This document shows, piece after piece, positions 39,458-48,125 of a DNA stretch of 64,000 bases (within the stretch, counting starts at the first letter, position 1; each line of letters opens with the position of its first letter). This DNA is from an uncultured Mollicutes bacterium. GTDB taxonomy: Bacteria; Bacillota_I; Bacilli_A; RFN20; CAG-826. A program made the position numbers and the translations under genes. The stretch is taken from positions 56,607 to 120,606 of the forward strand of contig UQFN01000004.1 of assembly GCA_900540365.1 (NCBI GenBank), read 5' to 3'. The notes beneath the pieces are model-generated. The model saw only the letters and a list, made by a program, of their open reading frames with translations. It had not been told where the DNA came from and did no database searches.

Positions 39458-39767
39458 ATTAGAAGAGTTTAACTATATTAATTCTTTATATGAGATATAT
39501 AAAAAAGCATTAACTACTAAACAAGTTTTAATTATGGATAAATATTATTTATTTAATTTAAGCTTAAGTGAAATTAGTGATGAATTAAATATTTCACGAA
39601 ATGCAGTTAGTGATACTTTAAAACATGTTAAAGAAAAATTAATTAATTATGAAAATGAATTTCATTTATTTTTTAAAATTAATAAATTAATTGAAAAAAT
39701 AAATAGATTAGATATCTCTGAAGATAGCAAAAAAGAATTGATTGAGGTTTTATATTATGGCATTTGA
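39450..39767 (+). CDS. ylxM: YlxM/UPF0122 DNA-binding protein
   Basis: 105 residues from ATG 39450 (MNELEEFNYINSLYEIYKKALT). A TTG six bases upstream is a poorer start. The helix-turn-helix LSLSEISDELNISRNAVSDTLKHVKEKL resembles sigma-70 region 4. Always found next to ffh in Firmicutes; proposed to act with the SRP. Overlaps both ftsY (8 bases) and ffh (11 bases), so the three are translationally linked. Confidence 0.93.
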   Translation: MNELEEFNYINSLYEIYKKALTTKQVLIMDKYYLFNLSLSEISDELNISRNAVSDTLKHVKEKLINYENEFHLFFKINKLIEKINRLDISEDSKKELIEVLYYGI

Positions 39768-41094
39768 AGCATTAAGTGAGAAGTTTCAAAGAATTATTAA
39801 AAAGATTAAAGGTGAAGCTAGATTAAGTGAATCTAATATGGATGCAATGCTTAAGGAAATTCGCATTGCCTTATTAGAAGCTGATGTTAACTTTAAAGTT
39901 GTTAAAGAATTTTTAAATGCAGTTAAAGAGAAATCTCTTGGAGAAGAAGTTTTTACTAAATTAAATCCAAGTGAGATGGTTGTTAAAATTGTTAATGATG
40001 AATTAGTTGAATTATTAGGTAGTGATCAAGCTGAAATTAAATATAACAAAAATAAACCTACTATTATTATGTTAGTAGGTTTACAAGGAACTGGTAAAAC
40101 TACTAGTGCAGCTAAACTTGCTTATTTAATGAAAAATAAGCTTCATAAAAAAGTTTTACTTGCTGCTTTAGATATTTATCGTCCAGGTGCTATTGATCAA
40201 TTAGCTCAACTTGCTAAACAAATCAATGTCGATTTATTTACTTTAGGAGATAAAGTTAATCCAGTTGAAATTGCAAAAAAAGCCAAAACTGAAGCTTATA
40301 ATTCGCATTATGATGTTTTAATTTTAGATACTGCCGGACGACTTCAAATTGATGAAAAATTAATGGATGAATTAAAAAATATTAAAGAAGAAGTTTCTCC
40401 TGAAGAAATTTTACTTTTAGTTGATGCGATGGCTGGGCAAGATGCAGTTAATGTTGCTAAATCTTTCCATGATTTATTAGGTTTAACAGGAGTTATTATG
40501 TCTAAACTTGATGGTGATAGTCGTGGTGGAAGTGCTTTAAGTATTAAAAAGGTTACTGGAGTACCAATTAAGTTTGTTGGTGTAGGTGAAAAAATAGATC
40601 AACTTGATATTTTTTATCCTGATCGAATGGCTAGTAGAATTTTAGGAATGGGAGATATTTTAACTCTTGTCGATAAAGTTCAAGAAAATATTAATGAAAA
40701 AGATGCAAAAAAATCGGTTGAGAAACTTTTAAAAGGCAATTTTACTTTACTTGATATGTTAGAACAAATGAAACAAGTTCAAAAACTTGGAAGTTTAGGC
40801 GGATTATTAAAATTAATTCCTGGAATGCCAAAAATTAGTAAAGAGCAACAAGATTTAGCAGAAAAAGAAATGAGAAATTTTGAAATTATTTTAAATTCAA
40901 TGACTCTTGAAGAAAAATTACATCCTGAAATTATAAAAAATAGTCGTAAAATTAGAATTGCTAAAGGATCAGGAAAAACTAGTGCAGATATTAATCGTGT
41001 TTTAAAAAAATATGAACAATCTAAAGAAATTGCTAAACAAATGAATAAATATAAAAAATTTGGTGGATTACCACCAAATTTCAAAGGTTTTTAA
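39757..41094 (+). CDS. ffh: Signal recognition particle protein Ffh
   Basis: 445 residues. N domain, G domain (GLQGTGKTTSAAKLA, DTAGRLQID, SKLDGDSRGG) and M domain with the 4.5S RNA-binding SRKIRIAKGSG. The start was set at ATG 39757 (MAFEALSEKFQ) after GAGG; a TTG at 39742 is unlikely. The C-terminal KKFGGLPPNFKGF is encoded by an 11-bp perfect inverted repeat. The stop codon overlaps the convergent trmD by four bases. Confidence 0.96.
   Translation: MAFEALSEKFQRIIKKIKGEARLSESNMDAMLKEIRIALLEADVNFKVVKEFLNAVKEKSLGEEVFTKLNPSEMVVKIVNDELVELLGSDQAEIKYNKNKPTIIMLVGLQGTGKTTSAAKLAYLMKNKLHKKVLLAALDIYRPGAIDQLAQLAKQINVDLFTLGDKVNPVEIAKKAKTEAYNSHYDVLILDTAGRLQIDEKLMDELKNIKEEVSPEEILLLVDAMAGQDAVNVAKSFHDLLGLTGVIMSKLDGDSRGGSALSIKKVTGVPIKFVGVGEKIDQLDIFYPDRMASRILGMGDILTLVDKVQENINEKDAKKSVEKLLKGNFTLLDMLEQMKQVQKLGSLGGLLKLIPGMPKISKEQQDLAEKEMRNFEIILNSMTLEEKLHPEIIKNSRKIRIAKGSGKTSADINRVLKKYEQSKEIAKQMNKYKKFGGLPPNFKGF
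41056..41081. terminator. Inverted repeat inside the 3' end of ffh
   Basis: Perfect 11-bp stem, AAATTTGGTGG and CCACCAAATTT, with loop ATTA. On the plus strand it is followed by GGTTTTTAATTATTTTTT. It may terminate ffh transcription and, read from the other side, that of trmD. Confidence 0.65.
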
Positions 41095-41867
41095 TTATTT
41101 TTTAAAAATTTTTTACCTTTATTTAAAGCTTCAATTTCACTTTTAGGAATTTTATCATTTTCCCTTTCTTTTAATAATTTAAGATCTTTTTTAGTTAATT
41201 GATAGGAATTATATAAATCTTCACGATATTTTTTTGTAATGACTAAACGTTGATACTGATGAAATTTATCAATTTCTTTATGATTTCCTGAATATAAAAT
41301 ATCTGGTACTTTATCACCTAAAAAATCATAAGGCTCAGTATATTGAGGATATTCTAATAAATTATCATTAAAGCTTTCTAACTCAATACTTTCTTTATTA
41401 ATAACATTAGGAATTAAACGAGATATAGCATCAATTAAACAAAAAGAAGCAGTTTCTCCTCCAGTTAAAATAAAATCTCCAATTGATATAGATTCATCAA
41501 AATATTTATATAATCTTTCATCAAAGCCTTCATAATGTCCACAAAAAATTAAAATTTCTTCTTTTTTTGATAATTCAAGGGCTTTAGTTTGGTTAAAAGT
41601 ATTTCCTCTTGGACTTAAACAAATTTTATAGGTAGAAGAAGTTGAATTATTAATTAAAGCATCATAAACTGGTTGAGCTTTTAAAATTAGACCTGCTCCA
41701 CCTCCAATTGGAGGAGTATCAACTCGGTGATATTTATCTTTTGTATAATCTCTTATATTAACTAATTTAACTTCAATTAATCCTTTTGAAATAGCTCTAG
41801 CAATAATTGAACTATTTAAAAAAGAATCATACATTTCTTTAAATAAAGTTAAAATTATAAATTTCAT
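41091..41867 (-). CDS. trmD: tRNA (guanine37-N1)-methyltransferase TrmD
   Basis: 258-residue SPOUT methyltransferase that makes m1G37 and prevents frameshifting. GGGAGLILKAQPVYDA, FCGHYEGFDERLYKYFD and the knot LTGGETASFCLIDAISRLIPNV are all present. It overlaps rimM by four bases and ends tail-to-tail in ffh. This operon is inverted relative to Bacillus, where trmD points the same way as ffh. Confidence 0.96.
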   Translation of the reverse strand: MKFIILTLFKEMYDSFLNSSIIARAISKGLIEVKLVNIRDYTKDKYHRVDTPPIGGGAGLILKAQPVYDALINNSTSSTYKICLSPRGNTFNQTKALELSKKEEILIFCGHYEGFDERLYKYFDESISIGDFILTGGETASFCLIDAISRLIPNVINKESIELESFNDNLLEYPQYTEPYDFLGDKVPDILYSGNHKEIDKFHQYQRLVITKKYREDLYNSYQLTKKDLKLLKERENDKIPKSEIEALNKGKKFLKNN

Positions 41868-42367
41868 ATTAATCCCTCAATAAAATGAATAACGATAATT
41901 TTATTTTCTAAATCAATTTTTTTAACAAAAAAATCATTAAAAGGAACGTTATATATCTTATCTAGATACTTTATATTTAATGAAACTTGAGGGGTAGAAT
42001 CATTAACTTTAACAACGACTCCTCTATCTTCAAAACCTTCGTTTTTTACAAATAACCCTTCTAAATCCGCATAAAAATATTGATTTTTCTTTAAAATGTC
42101 ATTATCTTTAATTACGAATAAGTAGCAATTTTTAAACTTTGAAGCTTCTTCGATAGAGTTGATATCTTTAAATTTAACTACATAAAATTTATCATCTTTT
42201 TGATATGATTTTTCAATCACAAGTTCTAAATATTCATCATTATAATAAACATAAATTTTATTATTTTTTTTATATCGAACATTAGCAAAACTAGAAGTAT
42301 TAAAAACTTTTACTTCACCTTTAATACCAATAGTAGATGTTATTTTTCCGCTTGATAAATATTCCAT
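41864..42367 (-). CDS. rimM: 16S rRNA processing protein RimM
   Basis: 167 residues. N-terminal part GKITSTIGIKGEVKVFNTSSFANVRYK and the PRC-barrel half (FYADLEGLFVKN, VPFNDFFVKKIDLENKIIVIHFIEGLI) are family-typical although divergent. Helps 30S head maturation at S19. Lies between khpA and trmD in the standard order, all on the minus strand. Confidence 0.93.
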   Translation of the reverse strand: MEYLSSGKITSTIGIKGEVKVFNTSSFANVRYKKNNKIYVYYNDEYLELVIEKSYQKDDKFYVVKFKDINSIEEASKFKNCYLFVIKDNDILKKNQYFYADLEGLFVKNEGFEDRGVVVKVNDSTPQVSLNIKYLDKIYNVPFNDFFVKKIDLENKIIVIHFIEGLI

Positions 42368-42386
42368 AAAAAAAGAAAGGAGTTAA

Positions 42387-42647
42387 TTACTCCTTATCTT
42401 GATCAAAAGATTCAAATTTAATATGAATTCTTTTATTTTCTAATTTTCCTGCAACGCTAACAATTTCTCTAATTGCAAATGCGATACATCCTTTTTTACC
42501 AATTAAGTGAGCAGTATCTTCACTATTTGAAACGATTAAGAAAGTTTTGTCTTTTTCGCTTTCTTGAGGAATTTCACGAACAATAATGGAATCAGGATTA
42601 TTAATAAAAGGATCAACAATAGTATGAATTAATTTGTTGTAATCCAT
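42387..42647 (-). CDS. khpA: KhpA (YlqC) KH-domain RNA-binding protein
   Basis: 86-residue type II KH protein. The RNA-binding GxxG loop reads LIGKKGCIAFAIREIV. The gene lies between rpsP and rimM, its normal neighbourhood. KhpA usually forms a dimer with KhpB and affects cell division and small-RNA biology in Firmicutes. Confidence 0.93.
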   Translation of the reverse strand: MDYNKLIHTIVDPFINNPDSIIVREIPQESEKDKTFLIVSNSEDTAHLIGKKGCIAFAIREIVSVAGKLENKRIHIKFESFDQDKE

Positions 42648-42650
42648 AAA

Positions 42651-42986
42651 CTATTCTCCTTTAGCTTCTTTTTTTGTAGCTTTAGGACTCTTTGTTGAAA
42701 CAACTTTAGCTTTTTTAACAGTAGTTTTATTTTCTTTTGCTTTTTCAACTAATTTCTTTGATGTTAAAATTGCTTTAACAGTACCACTATATTGAGCACC
42801 AGTTTTTAACCATTTTAAGGCAACTTCTTCATAAACGACAGCATTTTCAATGCCTTTAGCAGGATCATAATAACCGACTTGTTCAATATATCTACCATCA
42901 CGTGTATATCTTGAATCAGCAGCAACGATTCTATAGAATGGTTTTTCGTGTCTTCCTTCACGAGTTAATCTAATTTTTACTGACAT
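42651..42986 (-). CDS. rpsP: 30S ribosomal protein S16 with basic C-terminal tail
   Basis: The core is KIRLTREGRHEKPFYRIVAADSRYTRDGRYIEQVGYYDP through VALKWLKTGAQYSGTVK. After about residue 80 a Lys-rich tail (KKAKVVSTKSPKATKKEAKGE) extends the protein to 111 residues, against about 90. First gene of the inverted rpsP-khpA-rimM-trmD operon; AAGGAGAT precedes the start. Confidence 0.95.
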   Translation of the reverse strand: MSVKIRLTREGRHEKPFYRIVAADSRYTRDGRYIEQVGYYDPAKGIENAVVYEEVALKWLKTGAQYSGTVKAILTSKKLVEKAKENKTTVKKAKVVSTKSPKATKKEAKGE

Positions 42987-43009
42987 AATTTTATCTCCTT
43001 TGCTTTGAT

Positions 43010-43039
43010 ATTATATTAAAATTAATATTATAGTGTCAA
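43010..43039 (-). promoter_or_regulatory. Promoter of the rpsP operon
   Basis: On the minus strand: TTGACA (43039-43034), 18-bp spacer, TATAAT (43015-43010). The -35 box lies within the palindrome at 43034-43055. Confidence 0.75.
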
Positions 43040-43055
43040 GTAAAAATACTTGACA
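43034..43055. promoter_or_regulatory. Perfect palindrome between rpsP and rplS promoters
   Basis: 9-bp arms TGTCAAGTA and TACTTGACA around AAAA. It covers the rpsP -35 box and lies 20 bp upstream of the rplS -35 box. It may be a shared operator, or simply a mirrored -35 element. Confidence 0.55.
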
Positions 43056-43074
43056 TTTAGTGATAATCAAAATG

Positions 43075-43103
43075 TTGACATTATTATTATATTTTAATAG
43101 AAT
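43075..43103 (+). promoter_or_regulatory. Promoter of rplS
   Basis: Consensus TTGACA (43075-43080), 17-bp spacer, TAGAAT (43098-43103). An 80-base leader follows before the rplS start. Confidence 0.85.
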
Positions 43104-43109
43104 AATAAA

Positions 43110-43180
43110 GCATCATTGCTACGGGCGTTCCGCTTTAATTAATTAGATATTATATGAACGTCAAGAGAACGAATTTGAAA
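43110..43180 (+). promoter_or_regulatory. Possible L19 leader RNA
   Basis: The GC-containing leader TACGGGCGTTCCGCTT and a later GAACGTC can pair. The position upstream of rplS matches the L19 autoregulatory leader known in Firmicutes. I cannot check the covariance model here. Confidence 0.4.
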
Positions 43181-43191
43181 GGAGAAGCAAA

Positions 43192-43542
43192 ATGAATAAG
43201 AACTTAGTTAAAGAAATTACTGCTACTCAATTAAAGAAAGATGTTCCTGCATTCTCAAGCGGTGATACTGTAAAAGTCTCAGTAAGAATTACTGAAGGTG
43301 GAAAATCAAGAATCCAAGCTTTCGAAGGTGTTGTTATTGCACGTAGAGGAAGTGGAATTGGTGAAACTTTCATTGTTAGAAAAGTTTCTGGTGGAGTTGG
43401 AGTTGAAAGAGTTTTCCCAGTACATGCCCCAAATGTTGTCAATATCGAAGTACTTAAATTTGGTAAAGTAAGAAGAAACAAAATATTCTACATTCGTAAA
43501 AGAAGTGGAAAAGCTGCAAGAATTAAACAAATTCTTAAATAA
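43192..43542 (+). CDS. rplS: 50S ribosomal protein L19
   Basis: 116-residue L19 at the subunit interface. FSSGDTVKVSVRITEGGKSRIQAFEGVVIARRGSG and the ending RSGKAARIKQI are diagnostic. Own promoter and a long leader, plus a strong terminator, so it is transcribed as a single gene. In Bacillus it follows trmD in the same operon; the inversion next door has separated them. Confidence 0.97.
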   Translation: MNKNLVKEITATQLKKDVPAFSSGDTVKVSVRITEGGKSRIQAFEGVVIARRGSGIGETFIVRKVSGGVGVERVFPVHAPNVVNIEVLKFGKVRRNKIFYIRKRSGKAARIKQILK

Positions 43543-43559
43543 GCAACTTAAAGAAAATA

Positions 43560-43590
43560 AAATAGACAAGTTAACTTGTCTATTTTTTTT
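43560..43590 (+). terminator. Terminator of rplS
   Basis: 11-bp stem AAATAGACAAG / CTTGTCTATTT with a TTAA loop and a run of T. The TTGTCT of its right arm can also serve as -35 box for the next gene. Confidence 0.92.
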
Positions 43591-43605
43591 ATATTTTTGT
43601 ATAAT
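43576..43605 (+). promoter_or_regulatory. Promoter of rbgA inside the rplS terminator
   Basis: TTGTCT (43576-43581), 18-bp spacer, TATAAT (43600-43605). The ATG follows after nine bases without a Shine-Dalgarno site, so the transcript is leaderless or nearly so. Confidence 0.65.
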
Positions 43606-43614
43606 ATTTTCGAT

Positions 43615-44484
43615 ATGGAAGAATATAAATTTTTAAATTCACAAAATATTCATTGGTTTCCTGGCCATATGAAAAAAGCTATTAATCGTATTAGCGAGCT
43701 TTTAAAGATGGTCGATTTTGTTATTGAAGTTTTAGATTCAAGAATCCCTTTATCAAGTCAAAATGAATATGTTGAAAGAATTGTTAGTAATAAACCAAAA
43801 CTTTATGTGCTAACAAAAATTGATTTAAGTGATGAAAAAGAAACAAAAAAATGGGTTGATTATTTTAATCAAAACGGCAATAAAGCAATCGCAATTAACT
43901 TAAAAGATAATCGCAGTTATGAAGCAATTTTTAAAAAAATAGTTGAGTTCTGCAAGGAAAAAGATGAAAAATATAAGAAAAAAGGTATAAAAAATATTTC
44001 TACAAGAGCCATGATTATAGGAATTCCTAATGTTGGAAAGTCTACTTTAATTAATTATCTTGCAAAAAAATCTTTAACTGATGTAGCTAATAAACCAGGT
44101 TTAACTAAAAATGTACGTTGGGTAAAAATTAATAATTTGGAAATTTTAGATACTCCTGGAATTTTAGAGCCTCAATATGAAAATAAACAAAAAGCATTAA
44201 ATTTAGCTTTAATTGGATCAATTAAAGAAACAATTTTACCTAAGGATCAATTAGCAACTAAAATTAATGAATTTTTAATTAAATATTATAAGGATGAATA
44301 TCAAAAACGATATGATTTAGATTTAACTTCAACAAAATTAGAAGATATTTTACCTCAAATTGCTAAAAAAAGAGGCTTTATTTTAAAAAATAACGAATTA
44401 GATTTATTAAAAGCAACCGACACTTTAATTAATGAATTTAAAAATGGAATCATTTCTAAATATACAATTGAAAGAGTTAGTTAA
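43615..44484 (+). CDS. rbgA: Ribosome biogenesis GTPase RbgA (YlqF)
   Basis: 289 residues from ATG 43615 (MEEYKFLNSQNIHWFPGHMKKA). An upstream TTG frame would translate the rplS terminator and is rejected. It is a circularly permuted GTPase: G4 TKID comes first, then G1 GIPNVGKST and G3 DTPG. The WFPGHM N-terminus is diagnostic. Needed late in 50S assembly (L16 incorporation). Followed by rnhB with no gap. Confidence 0.95.
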   Translation: MEEYKFLNSQNIHWFPGHMKKAINRISELLKMVDFVIEVLDSRIPLSSQNEYVERIVSNKPKLYVLTKIDLSDEKETKKWVDYFNQNGNKAIAINLKDNRSYEAIFKKIVEFCKEKDEKYKKKGIKNISTRAMIIGIPNVGKSTLINYLAKKSLTDVANKPGLTKNVRWVKINNLEILDTPGILEPQYENKQKALNLALIGSIKETILPKDQLATKINEFLIKYYKDEYQKRYDLDLTSTKLEDILPQIAKKRGFILKNNELDLLKATDTLINEFKNGIISKYTIERVS

Positions 44485-45096
44485 ATGTTAGATTTTGAAA
44501 ATAAATATTATAGTAAAGAAATTAATTTTATATGTGGTTGTGATGAAGCTGGAAGAGGTTGTTTATGTGGCCCAGTTGTTGCAGCAGCTGTAATTTTACC
44601 AAAAGATTATTCTAATGAATTGGTTAACGATTCTAAACAATTAACGCCTAAACAACGTGAAACTTTATTTCTTGATATTATTAAGAATGCTTTAAGTTAT
44701 GGAATTGGTTATATTGATAGTGTTACAATCGATAAAATTAATATATATGAAGCAAGTAGACAAGCAATGATTAAAGCAATTAAAAATGTAAATCATAAAA
44801 GCGATTTAATTTTAACTGATGCAATGCCAATAAATTTCTTAAATACAAAAGTAATTCCAATAATTAAAGGTGATGCTAAATGTAAATGTATTGCTGCTGC
44901 TAGTATAATTGCTAAAGTTTGTCGTGATCATTATATGTTAGCAATGGCTCTTAAATATCCTCAATATAATTTAGATAAAAATAAAGGATATGGCACTAAA
45001 ACTCATTTAGAAGCTTTAGAAAAATATGGTCCAATTCCAAAATTTCATCGTTTTACATATGCACCAATAAAAAATCGTCAATTAAAATTATTTTAA
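44485..45096 (+). CDS. rnhB: Ribonuclease HII
   Basis: 203 residues. Removes ribonucleotides from DNA-RNA hybrids. Catalytic motif GCDEAGRGCLCGPVVAAAV and later LTDAMPI, KGDAKCKCIAAASIIAKVCRD and GYGTKTHLEAL are typical. Starts immediately after the rbgA stop. Followed by a 46-base gap and dprA. Confidence 0.96.
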   Translation: MLDFENKYYSKEINFICGCDEAGRGCLCGPVVAAAVILPKDYSNELVNDSKQLTPKQRETLFLDIIKNALSYGIGYIDSVTIDKINIYEASRQAMIKAIKNVNHKSDLILTDAMPINFLNTKVIPIIKGDAKCKCIAAASIIAKVCRDHYMLAMALKYPQYNLDKNKGYGTKTHLEALEKYGPIPKFHRFTYAPIKNRQLKLF

Positions 45097-45142
45097 CCCC
45101 CAACACTTTTATTTTAATGCGTCTTGATAGTAGGAGGTATTT

Positions 45143-45925
45143 ATGAAAGGAAGGGATATTTTAATTTATTTGTCTTTACTCTTTAAAGGAGATTGGGACA
45201 AAATTTATCAATGTATTAAAAATAAAACATCGATTAATGATAAGATTTCAAGTCTTGAAAACGAATTTAATTCATTAAAAGAAAATATTGTTACTATAAT
45301 TGATGATAATTATCCTAGTATTTTTAAAAATTGTGGTGTTCCAACAATGCCTTTTGTTCTTTACTATAAGGGAGATCTATCATTATTAAATGAAGGTTTA
45401 AAAAGATTAACAATTGTTGGAAGTCGAAATTCATCAAAATATGGGGAAAATTCTGTTAAAAAAATAGTACAGGGTTTAGATACTGAAGTTATTATTGTTA
45501 GTGGTTTAGCAAAAGGAATTGATTCAGTAGCGTTATCAAGTGCTTTAAGTTCTAATAAAAAAGTAATCGCAATCATTGGTAATGGTATTAATTATTGTTA
45601 CCCAGAGGAAAATTTAAGCTTATATAATGAAATAATTGCAAAAGGAGGACTAATTATTAGTGAATATCCACCTAATACCCCCCCAGAAAGTTCAAATTTT
45701 AGGTGGAGAAATCGTTTATTAGCAATGGTTTCTAGTGGAATTTTAATTGGAGAAGGAAAATTAAATAGTGGAACTAAAATTACTGCAAGTTTTGGGATCC
45801 AGTTTAATCGAAATGTTGGTTGTATACCTTATGAGATTAATAAAGAAAGTTTATGTAATCAATTAATTAAAGATGGAGCAAGTTTAATTGAGACTAGTGA
45901 AGATGCTTATGATTTAATAAGTTAA
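45143..45925 (+). CDS. dprA: DNA processing protein DprA
   Basis: 260 residues: Rossmann-like fold with VGSRNSSKYG, IIVSGLAKGIDSVAL, IGNGINYCYPEEN, IISEYPPNTPPESSNFRWRNR and GTKITASFG. It loads RecA onto incoming single strands in natural transformation and also occurs in non-competent bacteria. The N-terminal SAM-like part is short and the C-terminal winged helix is absent. AGGAGG precedes the start. Located before topA as in Bacillus. Confidence 0.94.
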   Translation: MKGRDILIYLSLLFKGDWDKIYQCIKNKTSINDKISSLENEFNSLKENIVTIIDDNYPSIFKNCGVPTMPFVLYYKGDLSLLNEGLKRLTIVGSRNSSKYGENSVKKIVQGLDTEVIIVSGLAKGIDSVALSSALSSNKKVIAIIGNGINYCYPEENLSLYNEIIAKGGLIISEYPPNTPPESSNFRWRNRLLAMVSSGILIGEGKLNSGTKITASFGIQFNRNVGCIPYEINKESLCNQLIKDGASLIETSEDAYDLIS

Positions 45926-46037
45926 GAAAAAAAGTAATTATTATATTTATATATATAATTAAGGTTTAAAGACAATGCTTTCCTCTTTACAAAGTTAATT
46001 TTACTTATTATATTAATAAAACATCGAAGGTATATTT

Positions 46038-48125
46038 ATGAAGTTAGTAATTGTTGAATCTCCAGCTAAAAGTAAAACTATTGCCCATTATCTAGGTGAA
46101 GACTATCAAGTCGAAGCTAGTGTTGGACATATTTGTGATTTATCAACTAGTGGAAAAGGTGGATTAGGCGTTGATGTAGATCATGATTTTAAAGCTACAT
46201 ATGTTGTTAATCCAGACAAAAAAGAAGTTGTAAAGAAATTAACTAAACTTGCTAAAGAAAGTGACGAAGTAATTTTAGCAACCGACCCTGATCGTGAAGG
46301 AGAAGCCATAGCTTATCATTTAGCAAAAGTTTTAAAACTTCCTCTTGAGACAACAAAAAGACTAGAATTTCATGAAATTACTGAAGATTCAATTAATCAA
46401 GCTATTAACAATCCACGTAATATAAATATGGATTTAGTTCATAGCCAAGAAACAAGACGTATTATTGACCGTATTATCGGTTTTAAAATATCTTCTTTAA
46501 TTAATAGCCGAATTAAATCTAAATCAGCTGGACGTGTACAAAGTGTTACATTAAAACTAATTTGTGACCACGAAAAAAGCATTAAAGAATTTGTACCTGA
46601 AGAATATTGGAAACTAATCCCAATCATTTTAGTTAACGATAAAGAATTAGAATTAGAATTTTATACATATAACGGAAAAGCTGTAACTTTAAAAACTAAA
46701 GAAGAGGCCGATGAAATATTAGCAAATTGTGCAAAAGTCGTTAAAGTAACTAAAATTAATAAAACAAATAAGTCAATTCAATCAAAAGAACCTTATCGTA
46801 CCTCAACTTTACAACAAGATGCTTCAAATAAGTATAAATTTAAAACTAAAGAAACTGCCTCTTTAGCTCAAAGATTATATGAAGGCGTGGAATTAGGTGA
46901 AGGACTTGTCGGTTTAATTACTTATATGAGAACTGACTCGACTAAATTAAGTGATACTTTTATTAGCAAAGCTAACGATTATATTATTGATAATTATGGA
47001 CAAGAATATTGTAAAGGGAGTGTTAGTCATTCTAAAAAGAAAGTAGTTAATGCACAAGACGCTCATGAAGCTATTAGACCTACTAGTATTTATCGTACTC
47101 CTGAACAAGTTAAAGAGTATTTAACTGATCATGAATATAAACTTTATAAAATGATTTATGAAAGAACTTTAGCTAGTTTAATGAAAAATAAGGAAATTGA
47201 AGTCATTCAAACAATTTTTAGTTCAAATAATGTTGAATTTAAATACGATTATTCCAAAGTTTTATTTAAAGGTTATGATATTTTAAATTTAGATGAAAAA
47301 GAAAAGAAAGAATTTTTTGATTTTAATGTTGGCGAACAATTTAATTTAAAAGAAATTAAGGAAGAACAAAATTTCACTAAAGCACCTGCAAGGTATACCG
47401 AAGGACGTTTAGTAAAACTTATGGAAGATGAAGGGATTGGTAGACCATCCACTTATTCTTCAACTATTCAAACTTTAATATCAAGAAAATATATTGTTAA
47501 CGAAAAAGGAGTTTTAGTGCCAACTGATCAAGGTGTAAAAACAGCTACAGTTTTAACAAAATATTTTCCAGATTTAATGAACACTGAGTATACTGCAGAA
47601 ATGGAAACTAATTTAGATAAAATTAGTACTGGTGAAATTGATGAAATTAAAGTTTTAAGTGATTTTTATAATCCTTTTATAGTTCATTTTGAAGAAGTTA
47701 AGAAAATAATGTATAAAGACGAACCTGAATATACTGGAGAAATTTGTCCTCAATGTGGATCTAAGCTTGTTCTTAGAGATGGTAAACATGGTAAATTTGT
47801 TGCTTGTAGTAACTTCCCAAAATGTCATTACATTAAAAAAGAAGAAAAGGAAAAACCAGAAGAAGTAGGAAAAAATTGTCCTAATTGTGGGGCTCCACTT
47901 GTTTATCGATTCAATAAAAGTGGTCAAAAATTTATTGGATGTAGTAGCTTCCCAAAATGTCGCTATATTGAGACATTAGAAAATTTAGAAGAGGAAGAAA
48001 AACGTATTTGTCCTAAATGTGGTGGAACATTAATTAGAAGAAAAGGAAAAATTGGTTATTTTTATGGATGTAGCAATTATCCAAATTGCGATTATCTAGA
48101 ACCAATTAAATCAAAAAAACAATGA
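46038..48125 (+). CDS. topA: DNA topoisomerase I
   Basis: 695 residues. Toprim domain at the N-terminus (VIVESPAKSKTIAHYLG, ATDPDREGEAIAYHL), catalytic Tyr in GLITYMRTDST, and three four-Cys zinc ribbons at about residues 569, 613 and 657. Relaxes negative supercoils. The final TGA overlaps the ATG of trmFO. Short gap to dprA with a weak GAAGGT Shine-Dalgarno site. Confidence 0.97.
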   Translation: MKLVIVESPAKSKTIAHYLGEDYQVEASVGHICDLSTSGKGGLGVDVDHDFKATYVVNPDKKEVVKKLTKLAKESDEVILATDPDREGEAIAYHLAKVLKLPLETTKRLEFHEITEDSINQAINNPRNINMDLVHSQETRRIIDRIIGFKISSLINSRIKSKSAGRVQSVTLKLICDHEKSIKEFVPEEYWKLIPIILVNDKELELEFYTYNGKAVTLKTKEEADEILANCAKVVKVTKINKTNKSIQSKEPYRTSTLQQDASNKYKFKTKETASLAQRLYEGVELGEGLVGLITYMRTDSTKLSDTFISKANDYIIDNYGQEYCKGSVSHSKKKVVNAQDAHEAIRPTSIYRTPEQVKEYLTDHEYKLYKMIYERTLASLMKNKEIEVIQTIFSSNNVEFKYDYSKVLFKGYDILNLDEKEKKEFFDFNVGEQFNLKEIKEEQNFTKAPARYTEGRLVKLMEDEGIGRPSTYSSTIQTLISRKYIVNEKGVLVPTDQGVKTATVLTKYFPDLMNTEYTAEMETNLDKISTGEIDEIKVLSDFYNPFIVHFEEVKKIMYKDEPEYTGEICPQCGSKLVLRDGKHGKFVACSNFPKCHYIKKEEKEKPEEVGKNCPNCGAPLVYRFNKSGQKFIGCSSFPKCRYIETLENLEEEEKRICPKCGGTLIRRKGKIGYFYGCSNYPNCDYLEPIKSKKQ

